Source: Williamsia deligens
GTDB taxonomy: Bacteria > Actinomycetota > Actinomycetes > Mycobacteriales > Mycobacteriaceae
DNA: 64,000 nt
Direction of reading: 5' to 3'
Assembly: GCF_024171765.1 (NCBI RefSeq)
Contig: NZ_JAMTCI010000001.1
Span: 2,838,796-2,902,795, forward strand
The translations under genes and the position numbers were made by a program. The notes below the pieces were generated by a model. It ran no database searches, was not told the DNA's origin, and saw only the letters and a program-made list of their open reading frames with translations. This document shows positions 1 to 7,473 of this stretch, piece after piece (position 1 is the first letter of the stretch; every line of letters begins with the position of its first letter).

Positions 1-66
1 GCCTTCGTCGTGTGCGGCGCATCCGCCGACTGCGCGGTGGTCGGTCCTGCGTTCTAGCGTGAGCCC

Positions 67-1017
67 ATGACCTCGACACCGACCTCGTACGCGTCGGCGC
101 CGGGTGTCCCCGATATGGCCCGCCGCCCGCGGCTCTACGGGTCGGTTCTCATCGGTGCGTTGTGTCTGTCGGTGTCCGCGGTCCTCGTGAAGCTCGCTGA
201 CGTCGACGCCGCCACGACGGCCTTCCTGCGCTGCGCCCTCGCCGTTGTCGTCCTGCTGCCGCTCGCAGTCTGGGAACGACGTCGACGCGGATCGTTGTCG
301 ATGCATGCGACGCTGTGGTCGGTGGCGGCGGGTGTCGCCCTCGGCATGGACTACGCGGCGTGGACCGCGTCGATCTATGACGTCGGTGCGGGCATCAGCA
401 CCGTGCTCATCAACGTCCAGGTGATCGTCCTGCCGGTGTTGGCGTTGGTGTTCGACCGGGAGGCGATCCCGCCGCGATTCGTCGCCGCCACACCGCTGTT
501 GCTGGGTGGGGTGGTCCTGGTGGGCGGCGTCGGCTCGCACCACGGCGTCGGGGACAAGGTGGTGTCCGGGACGATCCTCGGCCTGCTCGCGGGGATCGGG
601 TACGGCAGCTACCTCTATCTCACCCGGCGGGGGAGTCGGGGGCGCCACACGCTGCTCCTGCAGCCGTTGACTGTCGCGACCGGCGTCGGGGCGATCACCA
701 CGGCCGTGGTGTCGCCTGTGACAGGGGGATTGGCGTTCACGGGCATCACCGCTCTGTCGTGGGTCGAGTTGGTTCTCCTCGCCGTCCTGGGTCAGGTGAT
801 CGCGTGGCTGTTCATCCACCACGCGAGCGTCCGACTCCCGGCGACGGCGACCGCCGGCCTGCTGCTGACGCAACCCGTTCTCGCGCTCGGGCTCGCCGCC
901 GCCGTGCTCGCGGAGTACCCGAGTCCGCTGCAGTGGGTCGGTGCGGTGCTCGTGTTGGCCGGGGTCGCGATCGCCAACCGCGTCGTCAGGCCGACGCCAC
1001 CCCTACTTGCCAGCTGA
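67..1017 (+). CDS. EamA/DMT-family exporter
   Basis: Inner-membrane drug/metabolite transporter of the EamA (RhaT-like) family, 316 residues, close to the family's usual ~300. About ten hydrophobic helices are readable, arranged as two EamA repeats (roughly residues 26-155 and 165-305). The N-terminus is a cytoplasmic stretch of ~25 residues ending in a basic RRPR patch. A -10-like TAGCGT at 55-60 lies six bases before the ATG, so the mRNA is probably leaderless, which also supports this start. The substrate cannot be read from sequence; family members export amino acids or metabolites. The 3' end overlaps the convergent VOC gene by 32 bases. Confidence 0.88.
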   Translation: MTSTPTSYASAPGVPDMARRPRLYGSVLIGALCLSVSAVLVKLADVDAATTAFLRCALAVVVLLPLAVWERRRRGSLSMHATLWSVAAGVALGMDYAAWTASIYDVGAGISTVLINVQVIVLPVLALVFDREAIPPRFVAATPLLLGGVVLVGGVGSHHGVGDKVVSGTILGLLAGIGYGSYLYLTRRGSRGRHTLLLQPLTVATGVGAITTAVVSPVTGGLAFTGITALSWVELVLLAVLGQVIAWLFIHHASVRLPATATAGLLLTQPVLALGLAAAVLAEYPSPLQWVGAVLVLAGVAIANRVVRPTPPLLAS

Positions 1018-1390
1018 CGCCGAAGCGGTCCTGCACCCAGCCGAAGGGGCCGAACCCGTAGTCGCCCAGCGGCATGAACTCCTGACCGTCCTCGGCGAGC
1101 GCGGCGAAGACGCGGCGCTGGTCGGCCTCGGTGTCACAGTCGACCCAGACCGACATGCCGGGCGTGATGTCCCACGCGTGCGCGATGGCGGAATCGCTGA
1201 ACCTCAGACGTAGCCCGGCGACCTCGATCTCGGCCAGGAAGACGGTCCCCTCGCCACCGGGCTCGTCGGCGGTCCGTCGTCGATCGGAGATGACCCGGCC
1301 GTCGAAGATCTCGACATAGGCCGCCATCGCCGCAGCAGCCCCGCGGTCCGGGGCGGCGGGTTGGAACGTGAGGAACGGGAGTGCTCGCAT
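986..1390 (-). CDS. VOC-superfamily (PhnB-like) protein
   Basis: 134-residue protein of the vicinal-oxygen-chelate fold, of the PhnB/3-demethylubiquinone-methyltransferase-like type. It opens with MRALPFLTF, the usual first strand of this group, followed by an AAAMAAYVEIFDG helix and a GWVQDRFGVSWQV C-terminal strand, which is typical. The open frame extends far upstream through the AIM24 gene, but the family signature begins exactly at the ATG at 1390, so that start is chosen. No specific reaction can be assigned; many members bind small ligands without known catalysis. Convergent with, and overlapping, the upstream EamA gene. Confidence 0.82.
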   Translation of the reverse strand: MRALPFLTFQPAAPDRGAAAAMAAYVEIFDGRVISDRRRTADEPGGEGTVFLAEIEVAGLRLRFSDSAIAHAWDITPGMSVWVDCDTEADQRRVFAALAEDGQEFMPLGDYGFGPFGWVQDRFGVSWQVGVASA

Positions 1391-1459
1391 CGGCCCATCG
1401 TAGGGACTACATTCTTCTCGAATCGGGCGTTCGCCGTGGGCGACGAGAAGGGTCGAGCG

Positions 1460-2080
1460 ATGCAACTGGTGCAGCGATCCAAGCGCGTTCTCGAGGCGCA
1501 CCTCGACAATTCGTCGGTCCGTGCCCTGTCCGGGTCGATGGTGGCCTACGAGGGCCAGATCTCCTTCAAGTCGGCGGGTTTCGGCGGTGGTGAGGGAGTG
1601 CTGGCCGGGGTCAAACAGCGGGCGACGGGTGAAGGCCTGTCGCTGATGGAGTGTTCGGGCGCAGGCGTCGTCTACTTCGCCCACGACGCGGCCCAGGTCA
1701 CCGTCGTCGACCTCACCGGCGACACCCTGCAGGTCGAGAGCGAACAACTGCTCGTCCTCGCCGGCGACCTGTCGACCAACGTCACCTTCGCCGGCGTTCG
1801 CGGGATGAGCACGGGCCAGGGGCTGTTCACGACGACCGTCACCGGCCGCGGACAGGTCGGCCTGCTCTCGCGCGGTGGCCCACTGATCCATCTCGAGGTG
1901 AACCCGCAGTACCCCCTCGTCGTCGACCCCGACGCGTTCGTCTGCGCCCGCGGGGCCCTGTCGCAGTCGTTCGTCACCGACGTCTCATGGCGCAGCGCCG
2001 TCGGCCAGGGCGGCGGTGAGGCGTTCTCGTTGCGCTGGGACGGCACCGGCGTCGTGTCCATCCAACCGGCCGAGCGCTGA
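1460..2080 (+). CDS. AIM24-family protein (first of three)
   Basis: 206-residue beta-rich protein of the AIM24/TerB-associated family. Family-like stretches include ALSGSMVAYEGQISFKSAG, the glycine-rich G-x-G-Q-G-L-F-T segment and the closing GGEAFSLRWDGTGVVSIQPA strand pair. The ATG at 1460 is preferred because the purine-rich GAGAAGGG sits just upstream; the open frame runs further 5'. A TACATT -10-like box at 1408-1413 could supply the promoter. Two paralogues follow immediately, so the three are almost certainly co-transcribed. AIM24 proteins are named after a yeast mitochondrial protein; their bacterial function is not established. Confidence 0.85.
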   Translation: MQLVQRSKRVLEAHLDNSSVRALSGSMVAYEGQISFKSAGFGGGEGVLAGVKQRATGEGLSLMECSGAGVVYFAHDAAQVTVVDLTGDTLQVESEQLLVLAGDLSTNVTFAGVRGMSTGQGLFTTTVTGRGQVGLLSRGGPLIHLEVNPQYPLVVDPDAFVCARGALSQSFVTDVSWRSAVGQGGGEAFSLRWDGTGVVSIQPAER

Positions 2081-2091
2081 GGGAGATCGCC

Positions 2092-2784
2092 GTGTTCACC
2101 GTCGTCAACAGCAAGGTGGTGTCGGTCGATCTCGCACGGTCGGGACCGGTCGTCGCCCGGCGTGGCGCCATGCTCTTCTACTCCGGCGCAGTGACGTTCG
2201 CCCCGCACCAGATCCCCGGCGCGGGCGGCGGGATGGGAGCGATGGGAGGCATGGCGGGGCGGATGATCGCCGGCGAACACGAGGCCACGATGGTCGCGCA
2301 GGGGACCGGCACGGTCCACTACGGGTTCCGCGGCATCGAGACCCACGTCGTCGACGTCGGCGCGCTCGGCGGGGTCATCCGGGTCGAGGCCTCACGCCTG
2401 CTCGCCCACACCTCGGGACTGCAGGCGTCGGTGGTGTCGGTCGCCTCCTCGGGTGGCGGTGGCGGCGGCGGTGGACTGTTCGGGTCACTGCGATCGGCCG
2501 CAGCCGGGGCGGTGACGGGTCAGGGCATGTTCACCACCCAGCTGTCGGGTCCGGGATCGGTGGTCCTGCTCGGGCACGGCGGCGTCTTCGACCTGCCCGT
2601 CACACCGGACAAGCCGGTGATCGTCGACCCGCAGGCGTACGTCGGTGCGGCCGGCCAGGTGTCGACGACGCTGCGGTCGGCGGTGAGCTGGCGCAACGTC
2701 GGGCGCAGCGGTGGCGAGGCGCTCCAGCTCGAATGCACCGGGCAGGGAACGGTGTTCGTCCAGGCGTCGGAGGAGAAGCTGTGA
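2092..2784 (+). CDS. AIM24-family protein (second of three)
   Basis: 230-residue AIM24-family paralogue starting 11 bases after the previous stop. It carries the same closing GGEALQLECTGQGTVFVQAS motif and the GQGMFTTQLSGPGSVVLL segment. It differs by two glycine-rich insertions: GAGGGMGAMGGMAGRM near residues 43-60, and a GGGGGGGGLFG run near residue 120. These may be flexible loops. Its stop overlaps the GTG of the third paralogue (GTGA), indicating translational coupling. Role unknown; the conserved order suggests that the three gene products act together, perhaps as a hetero-oligomer (inference). Confidence 0.85.
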   Translation: MFTVVNSKVVSVDLARSGPVVARRGAMLFYSGAVTFAPHQIPGAGGGMGAMGGMAGRMIAGEHEATMVAQGTGTVHYGFRGIETHVVDVGALGGVIRVEASRLLAHTSGLQASVVSVASSGGGGGGGGLFGSLRSAAAGAVTGQGMFTTQLSGPGSVVLLGHGGVFDLPVTPDKPVIVDPQAYVGAAGQVSTTLRSAVSWRNVGRSGGEALQLECTGQGTVFVQASEEKL

Positions 2785-3542
2785 GCGATCTGAACACGGT
2801 GTGGACGCCGCACACGCTGCCCGCCGACGACAACGTCCCCGGCAACAGCTACGCGTTCTCCATCGACCTCACCCAGCCGTGGTTCCTGTCGAAGGGGGTG
2901 ATGATCGCCTACTACGGGCAGATGTCGTTCCGGTCACTGCAGCACGGCCTCGCCGACCACCTGCTGCACATGGTGGCGCAACGGTTCTCCGCGCCGCTGT
3001 ACCTCGGGGACTTCGTCATCGCCGAGGGTCAGGGGAAGCTGGTCATCGGTGACCGTGGGTACGACATCAACGCCTACGACCTCGACGACGGCAACCTGAC
3101 GATCCGCGCCGCGAACCTGTTGGCGATGCAACCGCAGTTGTCGTTGAAGCAGTCCATCGTGCCGGGGTTCCTGACGCTCCTCGGCACCGGCAAGTTCCTG
3201 GCCTCGTCGAACGGCCCGGTCATGTTTGCCGAGCCCCCGCTGCGCGTCGACCCCGAGGCGCTGGTCGGGTGGGCCGACTGCCCCTCACCCAGCCACCACT
3301 TCGACGAGTCCTGGGTCACCGACCTGATCTCCGCCGCGGGCCGCCGGTTCGGTGTGCACTCCGGCGAGGAGCGTCAGTTCGACTTCACCGGCACGGGAAC
3401 GGTTCTCGTGCAGTCCAGTGAGAAGGTCCGTGACGACGCCGCCGTCGTCCGGACCATCCAGGGCCAGCTCCCGGGACTGTCGGTGCCGGGCCTGCAACAG
3501 ATCAACCAGCAGATCGCGCAGCAACTGCAGCAGCACCAGTAG
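2781..3542 (+). CDS. AIM24-family protein (third of three)
   Basis: 253-residue, most divergent member of the AIM24 trio. The GTG at 2781 overlaps the preceding TGA and is preceded by AGGAGAAGC, which decides the start within a much longer open frame. The N-terminus (MSDLNTVWTPHTLPADDN) leads into SYAFSIDLTQPWFLSKGVMIAYYGQMSFRS, the family core, and the protein closes with FTGTGTVLVQSSE. A glutamine-rich tail (QQINQQIAQQLQQHQ) ends it and may form a short helix. Probably made at a fixed ratio with its two neighbours. Function not known. Confidence 0.83.
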   Translation: MSDLNTVWTPHTLPADDNVPGNSYAFSIDLTQPWFLSKGVMIAYYGQMSFRSLQHGLADHLLHMVAQRFSAPLYLGDFVIAEGQGKLVIGDRGYDINAYDLDDGNLTIRAANLLAMQPQLSLKQSIVPGFLTLLGTGKFLASSNGPVMFAEPPLRVDPEALVGWADCPSPSHHFDESWVTDLISAAGRRFGVHSGEERQFDFTGTGTVLVQSSEKVRDDAAVVRTIQGQLPGLSVPGLQQINQQIAQQLQQHQ

Positions 3543-3551
3543 CGGTCGACC

Positions 3552-3860
3552 TCAGGTGGTGCGCCTGTCGATCGTGTCCAACACCGCCGACACCTCCCGC
3601 AGCTCCTTGCGGAGCGCGGCGCGGTCGAGACGGGCCTGATCGGGGTCGGCGGGGTCCACGTCGTCGAGTGCGAGGGCGATGCGCGAGCGGTGCTCGGAGA
3701 GCAGCTGGGCGAACATCGCGGCCTGCGCGCGGTCGGCGTCGGACTGCGGGCGCGACGAGGGCGCGGGGTCCGGGGCGACCCCGTCGGAGACGAGTGGCGC
3801 TGGCGACACGTGCGTCACATCCGACCGCATGCGCGCGAAGAGATGGACCACGTCCCCCAC
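3552..3860 (-). CDS. Small hypothetical helical protein
   Basis: Not recognised. About 102 residues if it begins at the GTG at 3860, which has AGGAG seven bases upstream; a longer start at 3941 is possible but its extra residues look like noise. The C-terminal half (AQAAMFAQLLSEHRSRIALALDDV through RAALRKELREVSAVLDTIDRR) is predicted helical with charged heptad-like spacing, so a short coiled coil or helix pair is likely. It is convergent with the AIM24 trio and upstream of nothing obvious. Whether it is expressed is uncertain. Confidence 0.55.
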   Translation of the reverse strand: MGDVVHLFARMRSDVTHVSPAPLVSDGVAPDPAPSSRPQSDADRAQAAMFAQLLSEHRSRIALALDDVDPADPDQARLDRAALRKELREVSAVLDTIDRRTT

Positions 3861-3977
3861 AACCCGCTCCTGACCTCGTCGACGGTCCGGCTGTCCGAAC
3901 GTCTGGTGAACGGAGTGTGGCCGATCGGTGGTGTCTCCCACCCCTTTGCGGTCAGTGAGACTCGAACGCCCCGGCGA

Positions 3978-4481
3978 TCACCGCCGTGACAGCGCAGCCT
4001 GCATCTGACGCGCGGTGGCGGCGTCGAAGGCGACGAGGACAGCGGTCTCCACGCGGGTGTCGGTGTCGGCGATGGTGTCGACGGCAGCGGCGATCGCGTC
4101 GTCCTTCGGCCATCCGTAGACCCCGGCGCTGATGAGCGGGAACGCCACGGACCGCGCGCCGATCTCGTCGGCCACCTCCAGGCAGCGTCGGTAGCAGGAC
4201 GTGAGCAACGAGCGGTCGCGCTGGCCGGCTGCGTGATTCGGGCCCACGGTGTGGATCACCCACCGGGCGGGCATGTCGCCCGCGATGGTCCAGCCGGCGT
4301 CGCCGGTGGCGAGGCCGTCGGGGAATCGCGCGATGCAGTCCTCGAGCACGGCCGGACCGCCGGCCCGGTGGATCGCCCCGTCGACACCGCCGCCACCGCG
4401 CATCCGGTTGTTGGCCGCGTTGACGACGGCGTCGACCTGCATGGCCGTGATGTCCCCGGTGATGACCTCGATGCTCGGCAT
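3978..4481 (-). CDS. Macrodomain ADP-ribosyl hydrolase (MacroD type)
   Basis: 167-residue stand-alone macrodomain. It shows the MacroD-class signatures NAANNRMRGGGGVDGAIH (residues ~22-39) and the phosphate-loop SAGVYGWPKDDA (~118-129). This class hydrolyses O-acetyl-ADP-ribose and removes ADP-ribose from Asp/Glu side chains (family knowledge). It is the last gene of a probable four-gene operon, starting 19 bases after the S51 peptidase stop. That position beside a stress protein and a permease suggests a role in NAD- or stress-linked turnover, which is inference only. Confidence 0.9.
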   Translation of the reverse strand: MPSIEVITGDITAMQVDAVVNAANNRMRGGGGVDGAIHRAGGPAVLEDCIARFPDGLATGDAGWTIAGDMPARWVIHTVGPNHAAGQRDRSLLTSCYRRCLEVADEIGARSVAFPLISAGVYGWPKDDAIAAAVDTIADTDTRVETAVLVAFDAATARQMQAALSRR

Positions 4482-4500
4482 GCCGGAGATTGTGCGCGCC

Positions 4501-5112
4501 TCAGGACGCGATGACGACCCCGTCGACGATCATCACCGAGTCCCTGTCGCCGATACGGAAGTGCTCGATGCCCTCCGCGGTGAGGCGGGCGCTGAGTTCC
4601 GCACACCGCAGGGCCTCGTCGTAGCTGCCGTCGACGTGGGGGACGGCGGGTCGGTCGATGAGCCCGAGTCCGTCGGTGGGCGGTGTCGGTCCCGCGGCCG
4701 CGGGGTCGTCGACGGCGGCCACGTAGCGCAGGTCGGGGGAGAGGACCGCGGCCCCGGCGCTGTACCCGGCCCAGGCCAGCGTCCCGGAGCGGACACGGTC
4801 GGTGATGGCGACGTCGGCGCCGGACGCGGCGAGCGCGGCGCGCAGCACGAAGGTGTTGCCGCCCCGGACCCAGACCGCGTCCAGGTCGTCGAGGCGCGCG
4901 CCGACGTCGGCGGCGCGCAGATCGAGTGCGATCGGACGCAGCCCGAGGCGTGCCATCTCGTCGGACTCCACCTCGGTGGCGAGGGTCCTGTCGGCGGCGG
5001 GCCTGTCGTCCACGGCGTTGACGACGACACCGATGCGGGCCCCGGCTCCGACGGTCTCGACGAGGCGGTCGGGGTGGTCGCCGGTGCCCAGCGAGGCGAG
5101 GAACAGTCGCAT
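4501..5112 (-). CDS. Peptidase S51 family protein (dipeptidase E-like)
   Basis: 203-residue serine peptidase of family S51, the fold shared by aspartyl dipeptidase PepE and cyanophycinase. The nucleophile elbow is GYSAGA with Ser118, preceded by the VWVRGGNTFVLR strand-loop typical of the family. The likely catalytic histidine is in PAVPHVDGSYDE near residue 168. Substrates in the family are Asp-X dipeptides or related acyl-aspartates; the actual substrate here is unknown. It begins three bases after the universal stress protein's stop, so the two are translationally linked. Confidence 0.86.
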   Translation of the reverse strand: MRLFLASLGTGDHPDRLVETVGAGARIGVVVNAVDDRPAADRTLATEVESDEMARLGLRPIALDLRAADVGARLDDLDAVWVRGGNTFVLRAALAASGADVAITDRVRSGTLAWAGYSAGAAVLSPDLRYVAAVDDPAAAGPTPPTDGLGLIDRPAVPHVDGSYDEALRCAELSARLTAEGIEHFRIGDRDSVMIVDGVVIAS

Positions 5113-5115
5113 GGG

Positions 5116-5991
5116 TCAGCCCGGGACCACGAGGACGGGCACGGGACTCGAGCGCACGATCTTGGCGGCGCGTGAACCGAGGAAGACCCGTCGGATGGGG
5201 CCCCGTGGGGATGTGCCGAGCACGAGGATCTCGCCCGGTGCGAAGCCTGCGGCGTCGAGCGCATCGCGCCAGGAGCCGCCGGTGACGACCGTGGCGTCGA
5301 CGCCCGGGCCGATGACACCGTCGGTCCGGAGGTCGTGCAGAGCTGCCGCCGACTGTTCGGAGAGGGCTGCGAGCACGACGTCCTCGGCGTGCAGTCCCGC
5401 CTCCGGCGGGTACATGGTGCGGCCGCGGACGGCGAACGTGACCACGCGGGCGGCGATCCCCAGGCGGCCGGCGAGCGACAGGCCGGCGGCGACGGCGGAC
5501 CGTGATTCGGGTGTGCCGGCGTAGGCGCAGGTGATCCGGGTGAGGTGGCCCGAGCGGGCGGAGAACCCGCGGGGACTCACCGCGAGTGCGACCGAGGACG
5601 AGTGCAGCAGGCGGTCACCCGTCGACCCCAACGACACCTCGCCGTCGGGTCCGTCCGCGGATCCCAGGACCAGGGTGTGGGCGGCGCTGTCGGCGACGGC
5701 CTGCAGGAGACCACCCGATACCGACTTGTGCTGCACCGTACGGAAGTCGACGTCGACCGGGACGGCCATCCGGGCGAGCTCGGCGGCGCCGGTCCGAGCG
5801 GCATGTGCGGCGAGATCCTGCGCCCACTGCTCGAACTCGGCGTCGACGCGCGCCATCGACGGCGTGGTCCATGGTGTCGGGACCACGGTGGTGACGACGA
5901 GCGGCTCGCCCAGTCGGTGGGCGAGAAGCGCTGCGAGAGCGAGGGCGTCGGTCCCGCCACGCTCCGGGTGGTAGCCGACGACGAGGGTCAC
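5116..5991 (-). CDS. Universal stress protein with two UspA domains
   Basis: 291-residue tandem UspA protein. Domain 1 (residues ~1-143) ends with VLGSADGPDGEVSLGSTG and domain 2 (~150-291) with VLGTSPRGPIRRVFLGSRAAKI, both following the G-x2-G-x9-G-S/T ATP-binding pattern. The GTG at 5991 overlaps the permease TGA (GTGA), which fixes the start despite an open frame extending upstream. ATP-binding USPs of actinobacteria are linked to hypoxia and slow growth. Genes for a USP and an amino-acid permease are often adjacent; here the USP may modulate that transporter (inference). Confidence 0.9.
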   Translation of the reverse strand: MTLVVGYHPERGGTDALALAALLAHRLGEPLVVTTVVPTPWTTPSMARVDAEFEQWAQDLAAHAARTGAAELARMAVPVDVDFRTVQHKSVSGGLLQAVADSAAHTLVLGSADGPDGEVSLGSTGDRLLHSSSVALAVSPRGFSARSGHLTRITCAYAGTPESRSAVAAGLSLAGRLGIAARVVTFAVRGRTMYPPEAGLHAEDVVLAALSEQSAAALHDLRTDGVIGPGVDATVVTGGSWRDALDAAGFAPGEILVLGTSPRGPIRRVFLGSRAAKIVRSSPVPVLVVPG

Positions 5992-7415
5992 GGCTGTGCC
6001 TTCTCGCCGCCGAGCAGGCTGTGGTGTCGCCCCCAGACGAGGTAGAACCCGACGACCACACCGACCCACAGGGCGAACCAGACCCAGGTGTACCAGTGCA
6101 GTCCCGACAGCACGTAGATGCACGCGGCGATGGCCAGCACCGGGGTGACGGGATAGCCGGGGACCTTGAAGGCGCGGGGGAGGTCAGGTCGGGTGCGGCG
6201 CAGGATGATCACCCCGAGAGACACCACGATGAACGCGGTCAGCGTGCCGATCGAGACCATGTCGGCGAGCTTGTCGAGGGGGACGAACGCGGCCAACAGG
6301 CCCACGACCACGGCAACCACGATGGTGTTGTTCACCGGGGTCTGCGTGCGCGGGCTGACCTTCGCGAACCACGTCGGCAGCATCCCGTCGCGGGCCATCG
6401 CGAACAGGATGCGGGTCTGGCCGTACATGGTCACCAGGGTGACCGAGAAGATCGAGATCACCGCGCCCGCAGCGAGGATCGTGGCCGGCCAGAGACTGCC
6501 GGTCACCCTCTGCAGGATCGTCGACAGGCCCGCCTCGGTCTGCGAGGCGAAGTCCTGCCACGGTTGCGCACCGATCGCGGCGACCGCCACGAGCACGTAG
6601 GCGACGATGACGATGAGCAGCGCGGCGATCAGTGCCCGCGGCATCGCACGCTGGGGATCTTTCACCTCGTCGCCCGCGGTGGAGATCGCGTCGAGTCCGA
6701 TGAACGAGAAGAAGATCGTGCCCGCGGCCACGCTGATCCCGTGGACGCCGAACGGGAGGAAGTCCGAGAAGTTGCCGGAGTCGAACGCGGTGGCGGCGAC
6801 GGCGACGAACATGGCCAGCACGGCGATCTTGATGATGACCATGATCGCGTTCGCCCGCGCCGACTCGCTCGCCCCACGGATCAGCAGGACCGCGCACATC
6901 GCCACCAGGACGACGGCCGGGAGGTTGAGCACGCCGGGGGTGGCGTCGAACGGGCCCGCGGTGAGGGCGTCCGGGAGTCGTACGTGCAGAACGTTGTTCA
7001 GCAGCTCGTTGAGATACCCCGACCATCCGACGGACACCGCGGCCGTCGACACCCCATACTCCAGGAGCAGGCACGCGGCCACCCCCATCGCCACGAGCTC
7101 CCCGAGGGTCGCGTAGGCGTAGGAGTACGTCGAGCCGGACACGGGGACCGTGGAGGCCATCTCGGCGTAGCAGAGCGCCGCGAGGCCGGCTGCGACACCG
7201 GCGACGATGAACGACAGGATCACGCCGGGACCCGCCTCCGGCACGGCCTGCGCCATGACGAAGAAGATCCCGGTCCCGATGGTGGACCCGACGCCGAACA
7301 TCGTCAGCTGGAAGGTGCTGATGCTGCGCGTGAGTCGGGCGCCACCCTCACCGGAGTCGACCGGTCCGGTCACGGGTTTGCGACGCAGGAGCTGCGTGCC
7401 GATCGACGTCGTCAT
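5988..7415 (-). CDS. APC-family amino-acid permease
   Basis: 475-residue amino-acid/polyamine/organocation transporter, most like the cationic-amino-acid (YfnA/CAT) branch. Twelve or more hydrophobic helices are visible. The first-helix signature FGVGSTIGTGIFFVMAQAV and the loop FFSFIGLDAISTAGDEVKDP are characteristic of the branch. It is the first gene of a minus-strand unit followed by the USP, the S51 peptidase and the macrodomain gene. Import of amino acids is the likely role, with the specificity unresolved. The ATG at 7415 gives the expected short cytoplasmic N-terminus. Confidence 0.92.
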   Translation of the reverse strand: MTTSIGTQLLRRKPVTGPVDSGEGGARLTRSISTFQLTMFGVGSTIGTGIFFVMAQAVPEAGPGVILSFIVAGVAAGLAALCYAEMASTVPVSGSTYSYAYATLGELVAMGVAACLLLEYGVSTAAVSVGWSGYLNELLNNVLHVRLPDALTAGPFDATPGVLNLPAVVLVAMCAVLLIRGASESARANAIMVIIKIAVLAMFVAVAATAFDSGNFSDFLPFGVHGISVAAGTIFFSFIGLDAISTAGDEVKDPQRAMPRALIAALLIVIVAYVLVAVAAIGAQPWQDFASQTEAGLSTILQRVTGSLWPATILAAGAVISIFSVTLVTMYGQTRILFAMARDGMLPTWFAKVSPRTQTPVNNTIVVAVVVGLLAAFVPLDKLADMVSIGTLTAFIVVSLGVIILRRTRPDLPRAFKVPGYPVTPVLAIAACIYVLSGLHWYTWVWFALWVGVVVGFYLVWGRHHSLLGGEKAQP

Positions 7416-7473
7416 GGATGGACTCTAGATGTCCGATCCCTGGTCCGGGCGGTTGTCGGCGTGCGGTGGGAGC

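Noticed and set aside
1-57. Open frame from base 1 ending in TAG at 55-57 (…AFVVCGASADCAVVGPAF)
   Set aside because: Could be the tail of an upstream gene, but 18 residues give no family evidence, and the TAG overlaps the -10 box of the EamA gene. Not annotated.
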